Shown here in pieces: positions 1-7,521 of a DNA stretch of 64,000 bases; position 1 is the first letter of the stretch, and each line of letters opens with the position of its first letter. The position numbers and the translations under genes are program-made. The stretch covers positions 1-64,000 of the forward strand of contig CBDUGP010000045.1 in assembly GCA_965366625.1 (NCBI GenBank), in the 5' to 3' direction. The stretch is from JAUIJL01 sp965366625 (GTDB lineage Bacteria > Acidobacteriota > Thermoanaerobaculia > Multivoradales > J023). The notes beneath the pieces are model-generated. The model was not told the origin of the DNA. It searched no databases and was given only the letters and a program-made list of their open reading frames with translations.

Positions 1-1285
1 GTGTGCGCAAGAGCTTGATCGCCACCCGTCGCGGTACGGGCTCCTTCTGCTCCGCCAGGTACACCACCCCCATGCCTCCTTGACCGATCCGCTTGAGCAG
101 TCGGTAGGGGCCGATGTGGCGCTCGCTGGAGATATCACCCGTCTCAAGGGTTTTCCGATGCCGGGCGCCCGGATGCCCGGCGCCCGGATGCCCGGCGCCC
201 GGATGCCCGGCGTCGGCCACCCGCAACGGCACGCGGATCTCAATGCGGGTGCCCTCCCCAGGCCTGCTGTTGATGCTCAGCTCTCCAGCGAACAATCGCG
301 CCCGCTCCGCCATGCTGATCAAACCCAAACCGTCGGTCGTCGAGCGCTCGAAGCCCCGCCCGTTGTCTTCGATCACCAGCTCCAGCTCTTCGCCGTGGCG
401 CCCTAGCGTCACCCTCGCCCTGTCGGCTCCCGAGTGGACCAAAACATTGCGCAGGGCCTCCTGCACGATGCGGAAAAGCCCGAGCAGCACGGGGGGAGGC
501 AAATCGAAGCCGGACTCTCCCACGTTGTCGATCGCCAGCTCGATATCCAACCCCGCGCGAAGGGAGAATTCCCCACAATAGCTCTTGAGCAGGGAAGTGA
601 TCTCTTGGCGCTGGAAAGAAACGGGGTGCAGCTCACAGCTCAGGCCACCCAGGTCGCGAACCGCCCTTTGGGCCTCGGCCTGGAGGCGCTCAATCTCTTC
701 GGCGGCCTGCTCCAGACTTTCTTCCGACAGCCCGGAACCCAAGGCGCTCAGACTAAAGCTCAAGAAGGTGAGGCGCTGGCCCAAATCGTCGTGCAGCTCG
801 CGAGCAATCCGCCGACGCTCGCTCTCCTGGGCCTGGACCAGCTTCTCCGAAACCTCGAGCAACCGCTCGTGGGTCTCGCGTACCGACGTCTCGGCGCGGC
901 GCTCCGTGGTGAGGTCGCGAACACAGCCGAGCCAGCCGACGGGCGCCCCTGAGCCGTCCCGCAGGCGCGCGCAGCGCAGCTCGGTGAGCATCTCCTGTCC
1001 ACCGGCCTTGAGCTGGCGCAGCTCCGCCCGGCCATGGCCGTCACGCAATGTTTTGGGCACGATCTCCCGCAGCAGCCGAGGCAGCTCGGTCGGATGAAAA
1101 AGGATCTCCAGGTGGCGACCTCGTACCTCGGTGGTCGGACGGCCGTAGAGGGCCTCCGCACCGGGACTCCAGATCCACACGACGCCTTCCAGGTCGACCG
1201 AAAAAATCGCGTCATGGCTGACCCCGAGCACGATCTGCGCGTCTTGCAAGATCTTTTGGTGAGTCTGCAAGGCCGTATCGCTCAT
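1..1285 (-). CDS. PAS-HisKA_3 histidine kinase fused to the start of a Ser/Thr kinase (partial)
   Basis: The frame is open from an ATG at 1285, preceded by a strong AGGAGG, to the left edge of the window, so the C-terminus is missing. Residues about 15-125 form a PAS domain (GVSHDAIFSVDLEG, then SPGAEALYGR). A short coiled segment leads to a HisKA_3 dimerisation box, ERRRIARELHDDLGQRL, with the predicted phospho-His at residue 165. A HATPase_c domain follows, with the EDNGRGFE box near residue 305 and a GLGLISM-type G2 box. Next comes a Gly/His/Pro linker of three AGHPG repeats (about 356-376). From about residue 390 a Ser/Thr kinase N-lobe begins (GPYRLLKRIGQGGMGVVYL, then VAIKLL with the ATP-anchoring Lys). 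The protein has no signal peptide or membrane segment and is probably cytosolic. HisKA_3 kinases usually phosphorylate NarL-type regulators. Fusions of the two kinase types usually place the Ser/Thr kinase first, so this order is odd. The catalytic half of the second kinase is not visible. Confidence 0.85.
   Translation of the reverse strand, partial: MSDTALQTHQKILQDAQIVLGVSHDAIFSVDLEGVVWIWSPGAEALYGRPTTEVRGRHLEILFHPTELPRLLREIVPKTLRDGHGRAELRQLKAGGQEMLTELRCARLRDGSGAPVGWLGCVRDLTTERRAETSVRETHERLLEVSEKLVQAQESERRRIARELHDDLGQRLTFLSFSLSALGSGLSEESLEQAAEEIERLQAEAQRAVRDLGGLSCELHPVSFQRQEITSLLKSYCGEFSLRAGLDIELAIDNVGESGFDLPPPVLLGLFRIVQEALRNVLVHSGADRARVTLGRHGEELELVIEDNGRGFERSTTDGLGLISMAERARLFAGELSINSRPGEGTRIEIRVPLRVADAGHPGAGHPGAGHPGARHRKTLETGDISSERHIGPYRLLKRIGQGGMGVVYLAEQKEPVPRRVAIKLLRT
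161..205. repeat. Three 15-bp tandem repeats encoding AGHPG linker
   Basis: Three near-perfect copies of a 15-bp unit lie in frame within the kinase gene and encode A-G-H-P-G three times. They sit exactly between the histidine kinase ATPase domain and the Ser/Thr kinase domain, so they lengthen a flexible linker. The copy number is likely to vary by slippage. Confidence 0.85.
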
Positions 1286-1390
1286 GGTGATCCTCCTAAT
1301 CGAGATCCCTTGGATCCCTTCGGTAACGGGTTGGGATGGACTCCAAGGTCGGGATCTCAACATGGTCCGAGCGAGGTGCGCCGGGGGGGT

Positions 1391-1435
1391 CCTCTCTGGA
1401 GAGGAGGCGAGGGGCCCGAAAGTCATCTCTAGAGA
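1391..1435. promoter_or_regulatory. Inverted repeats in the leader of the DUF1254 pair
   Basis: The 248-bp gap between the divergent kinase gene and the first DUF1254 gene holds two short dyads. One is CCTCTC-TG-GAGAGG (1391-1404). The other is the palindrome TCTCTAGAGA (1426-1435). The core TCTCTGGAGAGGA recurs in the leader of the parvulin gene near 4437-4449. They could be operator or RNA-hairpin elements. I cannot place a convincing promoter. Confidence 0.35.
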
Positions 1436-1533
1436 CGATACATCTACATGTTTGTATGTGGCAATCTCTCCTGACTTGTTCGGGCACTTTTGCAAATCAC
1501 CTTACAGAGTTGACGAGACGAGAAAGGACCGAG

Positions 1534-2856
1534 ATGACCAAAAAAACCGTGACCCCGGAAGAAGCCAAGGCGATCGTTAAGGAAGCGTATCTCTATGGCT
1601 GGCCCATGTCCGAGAACTACAACACCATGAACGCCTATGCCATCAACGTGGGAGGGTCGAATTACAAGGCGCCGTTCAACGTCATCAAGAACGAAGCAAA
1701 GGTCTTTGGCCCCGCAGACAACGCCGTGGTGTCGCCGAATTCGGACACGCCCTACTCTTTCTTGTGGGCCGACGTCCGCACCGAGCCGATCGTAATCACA
1801 GTTCCGCCGATGGATGGGGACCGCTACTACTCGTTCCAGCTCATCGATCTTTATACCTTCAACTTCGACTACATCGGTACCCGTACCCAATTCGAAGAGG
1901 GTGGGACCTTCCTCGTCGCCGGGCCCGGTTGGGATGGCCCCGAGCCTCCGGGCATCACCGACGTTTTCCACTGCGAAACCGAATACTTCTTGTCCGTGAC
2001 CCGGACCCAGCTGTTCAACCCCCAAGACCTGGACAATGTGCAGGCCATTCAGAGCCAATACATCGTTCAGACGCTGAGTGAGTACCTCGATAGCGAGCAG
2101 ACGCCGCTGGAACAGCCCGACTGGCCGGCACCTTGCGAAGAAGACAAGACGCCGGCGATCTTCACCGTCATCAACTTCTTGCTCCAATTCTGTCCCACGG
2201 TTCCCAGCGAGCAAGCGCTGATGCAGGAATTCGCCAAGATCGGTGTCGGCCCCGGATTGCCCTTTGATGCCGAGAGCCTGAGCCCCGAGATGAAGGCGGC
2301 CTTCGAAGAAGGCATCGCCGAGGCCTGGGCCGAATTCGAGCTGGTCAACGGCAAGGTGGCGGACGGCACGCTCAGCACCGCCGACTTCTTCGGCAGTCGG
2401 GCCGAAATGGACAACAACTACCTCTACCGCTTCGCCGGCGCCAAGCTCGGCCTCTACGGTAATACCAAAGAAGAAGCCATGTACCCGAGCTATCTGGTGG
2501 ATGCCGACGGAAATCCCCTCGACGCCTCGGGCAACAACTACACCCTGACGATCACCGAAGCCCTGCCGGCCAAGGCCTTTGCCTCGGTCACCATGTACGA
2601 CGCGCAGTCTCAACTGCTGGTCGAAAACGATATCAACCGCTACTTGATCAACACGCCGATGATCGGGCAGCTGAAGAAAAACGAAGACGGCTCGGTGACC
2701 ATCTACATCCAATACGAGTCGCCCGGCTCGGAGCTCGAATCCAACTGGCTGCCGGCCCCGGACGCCCCCTTCTACATGGCCATGCGTCTCTACATTCCCG
2801 AGCAAGAAGCCCTCGACGGCACCTGGGTCCAGCCCCCGGTTGTCCGCGTCGGTTGA
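1534..2856 (+). CDS. DUF1254/DUF1214 domain protein, copy 1
   Basis: This 440-aa protein is of the DUF1254-DUF1214 type. The N-terminal DUF1254 part carries the Y-L-Y-G-W-P-M opening, the PNSDTPYSF motif and a DLYTFNFDYIGTRT segment. The C-terminal DUF1214 part carries NYLYRFAGAKLGLYGNTKEE, an ITEALPAKAF strand, and the closing NWLPAPDAPFYMAMRLY. The biochemical role of this family is not established. I see no signal peptide after the chosen start, so the protein is probably cytoplasmic, whereas many relatives are exported. The ATG at 1534 was chosen over an upstream in-frame start at 1336 because an AGAAAGGA ribosome site lies just before it and homology begins there. It is followed 33 bp later by a close paralogue, so the two are a tandem duplication and probably co-transcribed. 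Confidence 0.88.
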   Translation: MTKKTVTPEEAKAIVKEAYLYGWPMSENYNTMNAYAINVGGSNYKAPFNVIKNEAKVFGPADNAVVSPNSDTPYSFLWADVRTEPIVITVPPMDGDRYYSFQLIDLYTFNFDYIGTRTQFEEGGTFLVAGPGWDGPEPPGITDVFHCETEYFLSVTRTQLFNPQDLDNVQAIQSQYIVQTLSEYLDSEQTPLEQPDWPAPCEEDKTPAIFTVINFLLQFCPTVPSEQALMQEFAKIGVGPGLPFDAESLSPEMKAAFEEGIAEAWAEFELVNGKVADGTLSTADFFGSRAEMDNNYLYRFAGAKLGLYGNTKEEAMYPSYLVDADGNPLDASGNNYTLTITEALPAKAFASVTMYDAQSQLLVENDINRYLINTPMIGQLKKNEDGSVTIYIQYESPGSELESNWLPAPDAPFYMAMRLYIPEQEALDGTWVQPPVVRVG

Positions 2857-2889
2857 ATCGTCTCGAAAGCAAATCAAGAAAGGAACGAA

Positions 2890-4221
2890 ATGACCGATAT
2901 CACCGTGACTCCTGAGGAAGCCCGGGAGATCGCCAAGCAGGCTTATCTCTACGGCTGGCCCATGTCCGAGAACTACAACACCATGAACGCCTATGCCATC
3001 GACGTGGGGGGCGAGAACTACAAAGCACCGTTCAACGTCATCAAGAACGAGGCCAAGTTGGCCGATCCCAGCGATACGACCGTCGTGTCCCCGAATTCCG
3101 ACACCCTCTACTCCTTCATCTGGACCGACGTCCGAGAAGAGCCCATCGTGCTCTCGGTGCCGGAGATGGATGGTGATCGCTACTATTCCTTTCAGCTCAT
3201 CGACCTCTACACCTTCAATTTCGATTACATAGGCACTCGCACGGGCTTCGACCAGGGAGGCACCTTCCTCGTCGCCGGTCCGGCTTGGGATGGCACGGTA
3301 CCGGCCGGCATCACCCAGGACTTCCGCTGCGAGACCGAATATCTCTTCTGCCTCGTCCGGACCCAGCTCTTCAACCAGGAAGACCTCGACAACGTCAAGG
3401 CGATCCAGAGTCAATATGGCGTTCAGACCCTGAGTGAATTCCTCGGTGGCGAGCCGGGGCCGGCGCCGGCCCAGCCCGAGTGGCCACAGACGTGCGCCGG
3501 AGACGTCGGCAAGACTCCCGCGATCTTCACGGTCATCAACTTCTTGCTCCAATTCTGTCCCACGGTTCCCAGCGAGCAAGCGCTGATGCAGGAATTCGCC
3601 AAGATCGGTGTCGGCCCGGGATTGCCCTTCAATGCCGACAACCTGAGCCCGGAGATGCAGGAGGCCTTCGCGGCAGGCATCGCCGATGCCTGGGACGAAT
3701 TCGACGCTGTGAACGCCGAGGTGGCGGCCGGCAACCTGAGCACCAACGATTTCTTCGGCAGTCGGGCCGATCTGGACAACAACTACCTCTACCGCTTCGC
3801 CGGCGCCAGACTCGGGCTCTACGGCAATACCAAGGAAGAGGCCATGTACCCGATGTACCAGGTGGACGCGGACGGCGGAGCCCTGGATGCCTCGACCGGC
3901 AACTACGAGTTGACGATCACCGAAGCGCTGCCGGCCAAGGCCTTTGCCTCGGTCACCATGTACAACTCTAAACAGTTTCTGGTCGAGAACGATATCAACC
4001 GCTACCTGATCAACACCCCGATGCTCGGGGAGCTGCAGAGGAACGAAGACGGCAACTCGGTGACCCTTTACATCCAGAAGGACAACCCCGGCCCGGAGCT
4101 CGAATCCAACTGGTTGCCGGCACCGGACGGGCCGTTCTACATGATCTTGCGCCTCTACGTGCCGGAACAAGAAGCACTCGACGGCGAGTGGCAGCAGCCC
4201 CCTCTGGTGAAGGTCTCCTGA
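2890..4221 (+). CDS. DUF1254/DUF1214 domain protein, copy 2
   Basis: This 443-aa paralogue of the preceding gene is collinear over its whole length, with the same PNSDT motif, DLYTFNFDYIGTRT segment and C-terminal NWLPAPDGPFYM region. It differs mainly in the central linker, where it has a Pro/Ala-rich GEPGPAPAQPEW stretch. The start has an AAGAAAGGAA ribosome site. An 86-nt stretch (3532-3617) is identical at nucleotide level to 2167-2252 of copy 1, silent positions included, although the surrounding wobble positions have diverged. A strong hairpin terminator follows the stop, so the pair appears to be a complete bicistronic unit. Function is unknown. There is no signal peptide. Confidence 0.88.
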   Translation: MTDITVTPEEAREIAKQAYLYGWPMSENYNTMNAYAIDVGGENYKAPFNVIKNEAKLADPSDTTVVSPNSDTLYSFIWTDVREEPIVLSVPEMDGDRYYSFQLIDLYTFNFDYIGTRTGFDQGGTFLVAGPAWDGTVPAGITQDFRCETEYLFCLVRTQLFNQEDLDNVKAIQSQYGVQTLSEFLGGEPGPAPAQPEWPQTCAGDVGKTPAIFTVINFLLQFCPTVPSEQALMQEFAKIGVGPGLPFNADNLSPEMQEAFAAGIADAWDEFDAVNAEVAAGNLSTNDFFGSRADLDNNYLYRFAGARLGLYGNTKEEAMYPMYQVDADGGALDASTGNYELTITEALPAKAFASVTMYNSKQFLVENDINRYLINTPMLGELQRNEDGNSVTLYIQKDNPGPELESNWLPAPDGPFYMILRLYVPEQEALDGEWQQPPLVKVS

Positions 4222-4232
4222 GCCTGAACCTC

Positions 4233-4269
4233 GACCCGTCCTCCTCTCCTCTGAGAGGGGGGACGGGTC
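4233..4269 (+). terminator. Hairpin terminator after the DUF1254 pair
   Basis: GACCCGTCC (4233-4241) pairs perfectly with GGACGGGTC (4261-4269), and the inner TCCTCTC/GAGAGGG arm extends the stem. A pyrimidine-rich TTCCCCC follows. It starts 12 bases after the stop codon of the second DUF1254 gene, so it probably ends that transcript. Confidence 0.7.
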
Positions 4270-4392
4270 TTCCCCCATTCCCTCCATTGAAGTCGACACT
4301 TGCCGTCGGGTCAGCTCGGCAGTGCTACCGCCACCGGTAGGCACACCGGCCACCAAGACACTTTCAAATCGTCTCAAGGGAAGAGATTCGCT

Positions 4393-4449
4393 CCTCCGCC
4401 TCCTCTTTAGGGAGGAGGCGGAGGCCGCCAATACCGTCTCTGGAGAGGA
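4393..4449 (+). promoter_or_regulatory. Leader hairpin and shared dyad upstream of the export gene cluster
   Basis: CCTCCGCCTCCTC (4393-4405) pairs perfectly with GAGGAGGCGGAGG (4412-4424) around a 6-base loop, giving a 13-bp stem. No T-run follows. A second dyad, TCTCTGGAGAGGA, lies at about 4437-4449 and matches the element at 1393-1405. The 327-bp gap between 4222 and 4548 holds this, the terminator and nothing else I recognise. The stem may be a leader or attenuator-like structure for the parvulin operon. Confidence 0.4.
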
Positions 4450-4548
4450 TAGGAACGGAGATTCTGATTCATTAGGATGCCTAGACTCCACTTCGAATCA
4501 AGTTTTTTCTTCCTTCTTCTCACACTTTTCCTTCGCCTCAGAGAAATC

Positions 4549-5643
4549 ATGCTTATGTATAGCGCCTCTCGCTCCGCGACGCGATGGCTCGTTGTGACGA
4601 GCTGTCTCTGGCTCCTACCTTGCTCACTCGTATCGGCCGACAGCCGTCCGGGCCCAGCTCAGACGGGCCTTGCTCAGACGGACGGGCAAACGATGCATCC
4701 GGCTCGTCGGGCGGCGGAGGAGCCTCAGGTTCTGGCGCGGATCGGCGATCAGGTGATTCTGGCCGACGATTTCGTCGCCGAGCTCCGGCAGCGCATAACC
4801 CACGATCCGCAAGTCGCCACCGCCGAAGGCCGTCGCTCTTTATTGCACGAGATGGTGCGTCATCGGGCTTTGGTCTTGCAGGCCGAGCAGGCCGGTTATG
4901 CCGAGCGGCCCGAGATCGTGGCGGCTTACGAACGCCTGTTGGTCGCCGCCTACCAGCGGAACCACCACAACCCACGGCTCGACGCACTGACGGTTTCCGA
5001 CGATGAAGTGGCCGCCCACTATGCAGCCCATGCGCAGGATTACGCGATTCCGGCTCGTTTCCGGGCAGCCATCATCTTTTATCGCGTGGCGGCCGAAGCG
5101 CAGCCCGAAATCCGAGCCCAACTCGAGCACAAGGCCCGCACAGGCCTGGCGGAGGTCGCCCAGCTCGATCCTTCGGTGCTCCATTTCGGGCAGCTGGCGT
5201 TGCGGGATTCCGACCACCGGGAAAGCCGCTACCAAGGCGGTGTGATCGGTTGGCTCAGCCCGACGACAGAAGCCGGCTCCCGCTGGCCGCCGGAGCTGCT
5301 CCAAGCGATTTTCGCCTTCGAGCGTCCGGGGCAGACGGCCGGGCCGATCGTTACCGACAAGGGCCTTTATCTGGTGCGCTTGGTGGCCAAAGAAGAGGGC
5401 CGATCCCAATCTTTAGAGCAGGTAGCCGACGGCATTCGTCGACGCCTGTTGGAAGAAAAACGCGCGGCCCTGCGCCGATCCTTCGATGACGAGCTGGTCG
5501 CCGAGCTCGGCATCTCCCTCGGGGTCGAGCGCTTGCAGGCCCTCGAGCTGCCCGACGTCGACACCCGCCTCGCTCCCCCGGCCGTGCCCGAAACCGCGAA
5601 CCGCCCGTCGGCGGCGCTGCCGAATCCAAAGCCCGGATCTTAA
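4549..5643 (+). CDS. Secreted parvulin-type peptidyl-prolyl isomerase (SurA/PpiC-like)
   Basis: This 364-aa protein opens with a signal peptide (basic SRSATR, a WLVVTSCLWLLPCSLV core, then SADS). Residues about 50-160 match the helical SurA_N/chaperone part (IGDQVILADDFVAELRQR, then LLHEMVRHRALVLQAEQAG). Residues about 160-290 match a parvulin rotamase, including a GGVIGWLSP turn that corresponds to the family GGDLGW. It should assist folding of exported proteins in the periplasm. I chose the ATG at 4549 because it gives the better signal peptide. An upstream in-frame ATG at 4477 adds a hydrophobic stretch but has no clear ribosome site. The next gene, a large exported protein, starts 21 bp after the stop, which suggests a dedicated chaperone for the cluster. 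A degraded copy of this gene lies at about 40115-40580. Confidence 0.82.
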   Translation: MLMYSASRSATRWLVVTSCLWLLPCSLVSADSRPGPAQTGLAQTDGQTMHPARRAAEEPQVLARIGDQVILADDFVAELRQRITHDPQVATAEGRRSLLHEMVRHRALVLQAEQAGYAERPEIVAAYERLLVAAYQRNHHNPRLDALTVSDDEVAAHYAAHAQDYAIPARFRAAIIFYRVAAEAQPEIRAQLEHKARTGLAEVAQLDPSVLHFGQLALRDSDHRESRYQGGVIGWLSPTTEAGSRWPPELLQAIFAFERPGQTAGPIVTDKGLYLVRLVAKEEGRSQSLEQVADGIRRRLLEEKRAALRRSFDDELVAELGISLGVERLQALELPDVDTRLAPPAVPETANRPSAALPNPKPGS

Positions 5644-5664
5644 AGCCACGATAAGGAATCTAGA

Positions 5665-7503
5665 ATGAGCGTTTCGTTTCCGAGTCTTCAGTCTCCCCTA
5701 CCCGTCGCGGCTCTCCGGGCCCGTGGCTTTCGAGCCGTCTCCTTCGCGGTGCCGGCTCTATTCGTCCTCGCGAGCTTGGCTTTCGGCGGCGCCGCTGGCG
5801 CCCAGACGACCGGCGGCCAGCACACACAGACCTTTGTGCTCCAACCGGGCTGGAATTCCATCTTCGTGGAGGTGGACCCCCATCCCTTCGACTTCGATCA
5901 GGTCTTCCACGGTCTGCCGGTGCAGAGTGTGTGGGCCTGGTACCCGCCCGTGGGCGCGGTGGACTTCATCACCAACCCCAATGTCGGCCTTTCCAATCCG
6001 GGCTGGCGAGGGTGGTTTCCGCGGCCTAACCCGGATGCCTTCCTTTCCCAGGTCTTTGCCCTGGAGGCGAATAGGGCCTATTTGGTGAATATGGGGGGCG
6101 ATCAACCGGTGGAGATCTCGATCACCGGACGCCCGGTGAACCTGGACGTCAAGTGGACCCCGGACTCGTTCAATTTCGTGGGCTTCCACTTGGATCCCGC
6201 AAATCCGCCCAACTTCGGGTCCTTCTTTCTCGGCTCCCAGGCCCACCTCAACACGGCGTTTTACCGCCTCAAGCCCGAGGGGGTTTGGGAGCAGGTGCCC
6301 GCTCCTTTCTCCACTCACATGCGCTCCGGAGAGGCCTATTGGATCTTTTCCCACGGCCCTTCCACCTTTCAGGGGCCGTTGGAGGTGGAAACCGAGCTCT
6401 TCGACGGCATGGAATACAGCGCCGCCCTCGACGAGCAGCGATTGGTGATTCGCAATACGGGCATCGCGACCCACGAGATCACCGTGCGCTCCCTGTCGTC
6501 GGACACCCCGATTCCATTCCTGGAACGTTCGTTCAACGAAACCGGTGCCGAGATCTTCAGCGATTTACCGCCCACTTCTGCTCACACCGTAACCTCCGGG
6601 CAAGGTCTCTTTCTCCAGATCGGCGTGCGACGCAGCGAGCTGGCCCACGATCGATCCGAGCAGCTCTTGGAGATCACCGACGGCCTGGGCAGCCGACGGT
6701 TGATCTTCGCCGGGGTCAGCCGGGTGCATCCGGAATCGCCGTTGCCCTTGGTGGACGGTCGACCGGGCACCGGTTCCTCGGGGTTTTCCGGGGCCAATCC
6801 CTATGCCGGTCTGTGGATCGGCGAGGTGTCGATCACCGGGGTGAGCGAGGTGCAAAGCGCCGACACTACGCCGACACCGGTCGCCGAGCCCTTTCGTTTC
6901 CGGATCCTGATCCACGTTGATGCTTCGGGGCAGGTCCGCCTGCTCAAGGAGGTGATTCAAATGTGGAAGGAAGGCACCACCAAACCCGATTCGGAGTTTC
7001 CGGATTTGAGTGTGGTCGACGAGCCTGGACGTTATGTGTTGCTCACCGATCCGAGCCTGATTCCCGACTATGAAGGCGCCGCCATGCGCGACGGCGTGCC
7101 CGTGGGCCTGCGCATCAGCACCGTGGCCTACGACTTCTTCAACGTCGACGACACGGAGCTAGTGCTGAACGGCACCATGACCCCCAACGGCCAGCTCACA
7201 AGGTCCCTTTTTGTCAACCGAGACGGTCCCACCAATCCCTTCAAACATACCTACCATCCGGACCACGACAATCTCGATGCTCAATTCCTGAATCCGGCGG
7301 AGGAGGCCTACCCCCTGCTTCGTTACTTGACGATCACCTTCTCCCCCGACCACCCCACGGGCCGTCCGCCGGCCGGCTGGGGCTCCAACCGGCTCGGTGC
7401 CACCTACGAGGAACAATTCCACGGCTTGCACCGCCAGACCATCTATGTGGAAGGACTCGTTCTGTTCACGCGCATCGCCGCCACCGCACAGCTCAACGGA
7501 TAA
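5665..7503 (+). CDS. Exported protein of unknown function (612 aa)
   Basis: This 612-aa protein has a long N-terminal signal sequence ending near GAAGAQTTGG. No known domain is recognised with confidence. The first part (FVLQPGWNSIFVEVDP, then a W-rich VWAWYPP segment) looks like a beta-sandwich found in proteins with an LxxGWNxI opening. A central PYAGLWIGEVSI strand and the helix RLLKEVIQMWKEGTT are conserved in a second, decayed copy near 40600-41290, so they are probably core features. The ATG follows an AAGGAA ribosome site. It sits 21 bp behind the parvulin gene and 18 bp ahead of the giant gene, so it probably shares their transcript and is a likely client or partner at the cell surface. 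Confidence 0.75.
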   Translation: MSVSFPSLQSPLPVAALRARGFRAVSFAVPALFVLASLAFGGAAGAQTTGGQHTQTFVLQPGWNSIFVEVDPHPFDFDQVFHGLPVQSVWAWYPPVGAVDFITNPNVGLSNPGWRGWFPRPNPDAFLSQVFALEANRAYLVNMGGDQPVEISITGRPVNLDVKWTPDSFNFVGFHLDPANPPNFGSFFLGSQAHLNTAFYRLKPEGVWEQVPAPFSTHMRSGEAYWIFSHGPSTFQGPLEVETELFDGMEYSAALDEQRLVIRNTGIATHEITVRSLSSDTPIPFLERSFNETGAEIFSDLPPTSAHTVTSGQGLFLQIGVRRSELAHDRSEQLLEITDGLGSRRLIFAGVSRVHPESPLPLVDGRPGTGSSGFSGANPYAGLWIGEVSITGVSEVQSADTTPTPVAEPFRFRILIHVDASGQVRLLKEVIQMWKEGTTKPDSEFPDLSVVDEPGRYVLLTDPSLIPDYEGAAMRDGVPVGLRISTVAYDFFNVDDTELVLNGTMTPNGQLTRSLFVNRDGPTNPFKHTYHPDHDNLDAQFLNPAEEAYPLLRYLTITFSPDHPTGRPPAGWGSNRLGATYEEQFHGLHRQTIYVEGLVLFTRIAATAQLNG

Positions 7504-7521
7504 GGCTCGGGACTTAAGAAT

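Noticed and set aside
161..205. CRISPR-like repeats
   Set aside because: The 15-bp units are contiguous, without spacers, and encode a protein linker. No array was found in the window.
1444..4491. 1015-codon open frame on the minus strand across both DUF1254 genes
   Set aside because: It is the antisense of two real genes. Its internal repeat simply mirrors the tandem paralogues, and it has no ribosome site or domain.
4222..4548. Riboswitch in the parvulin leader
   Set aside because: A strong hairpin is present, but no conserved riboswitch core or second alternative stem was recognised.
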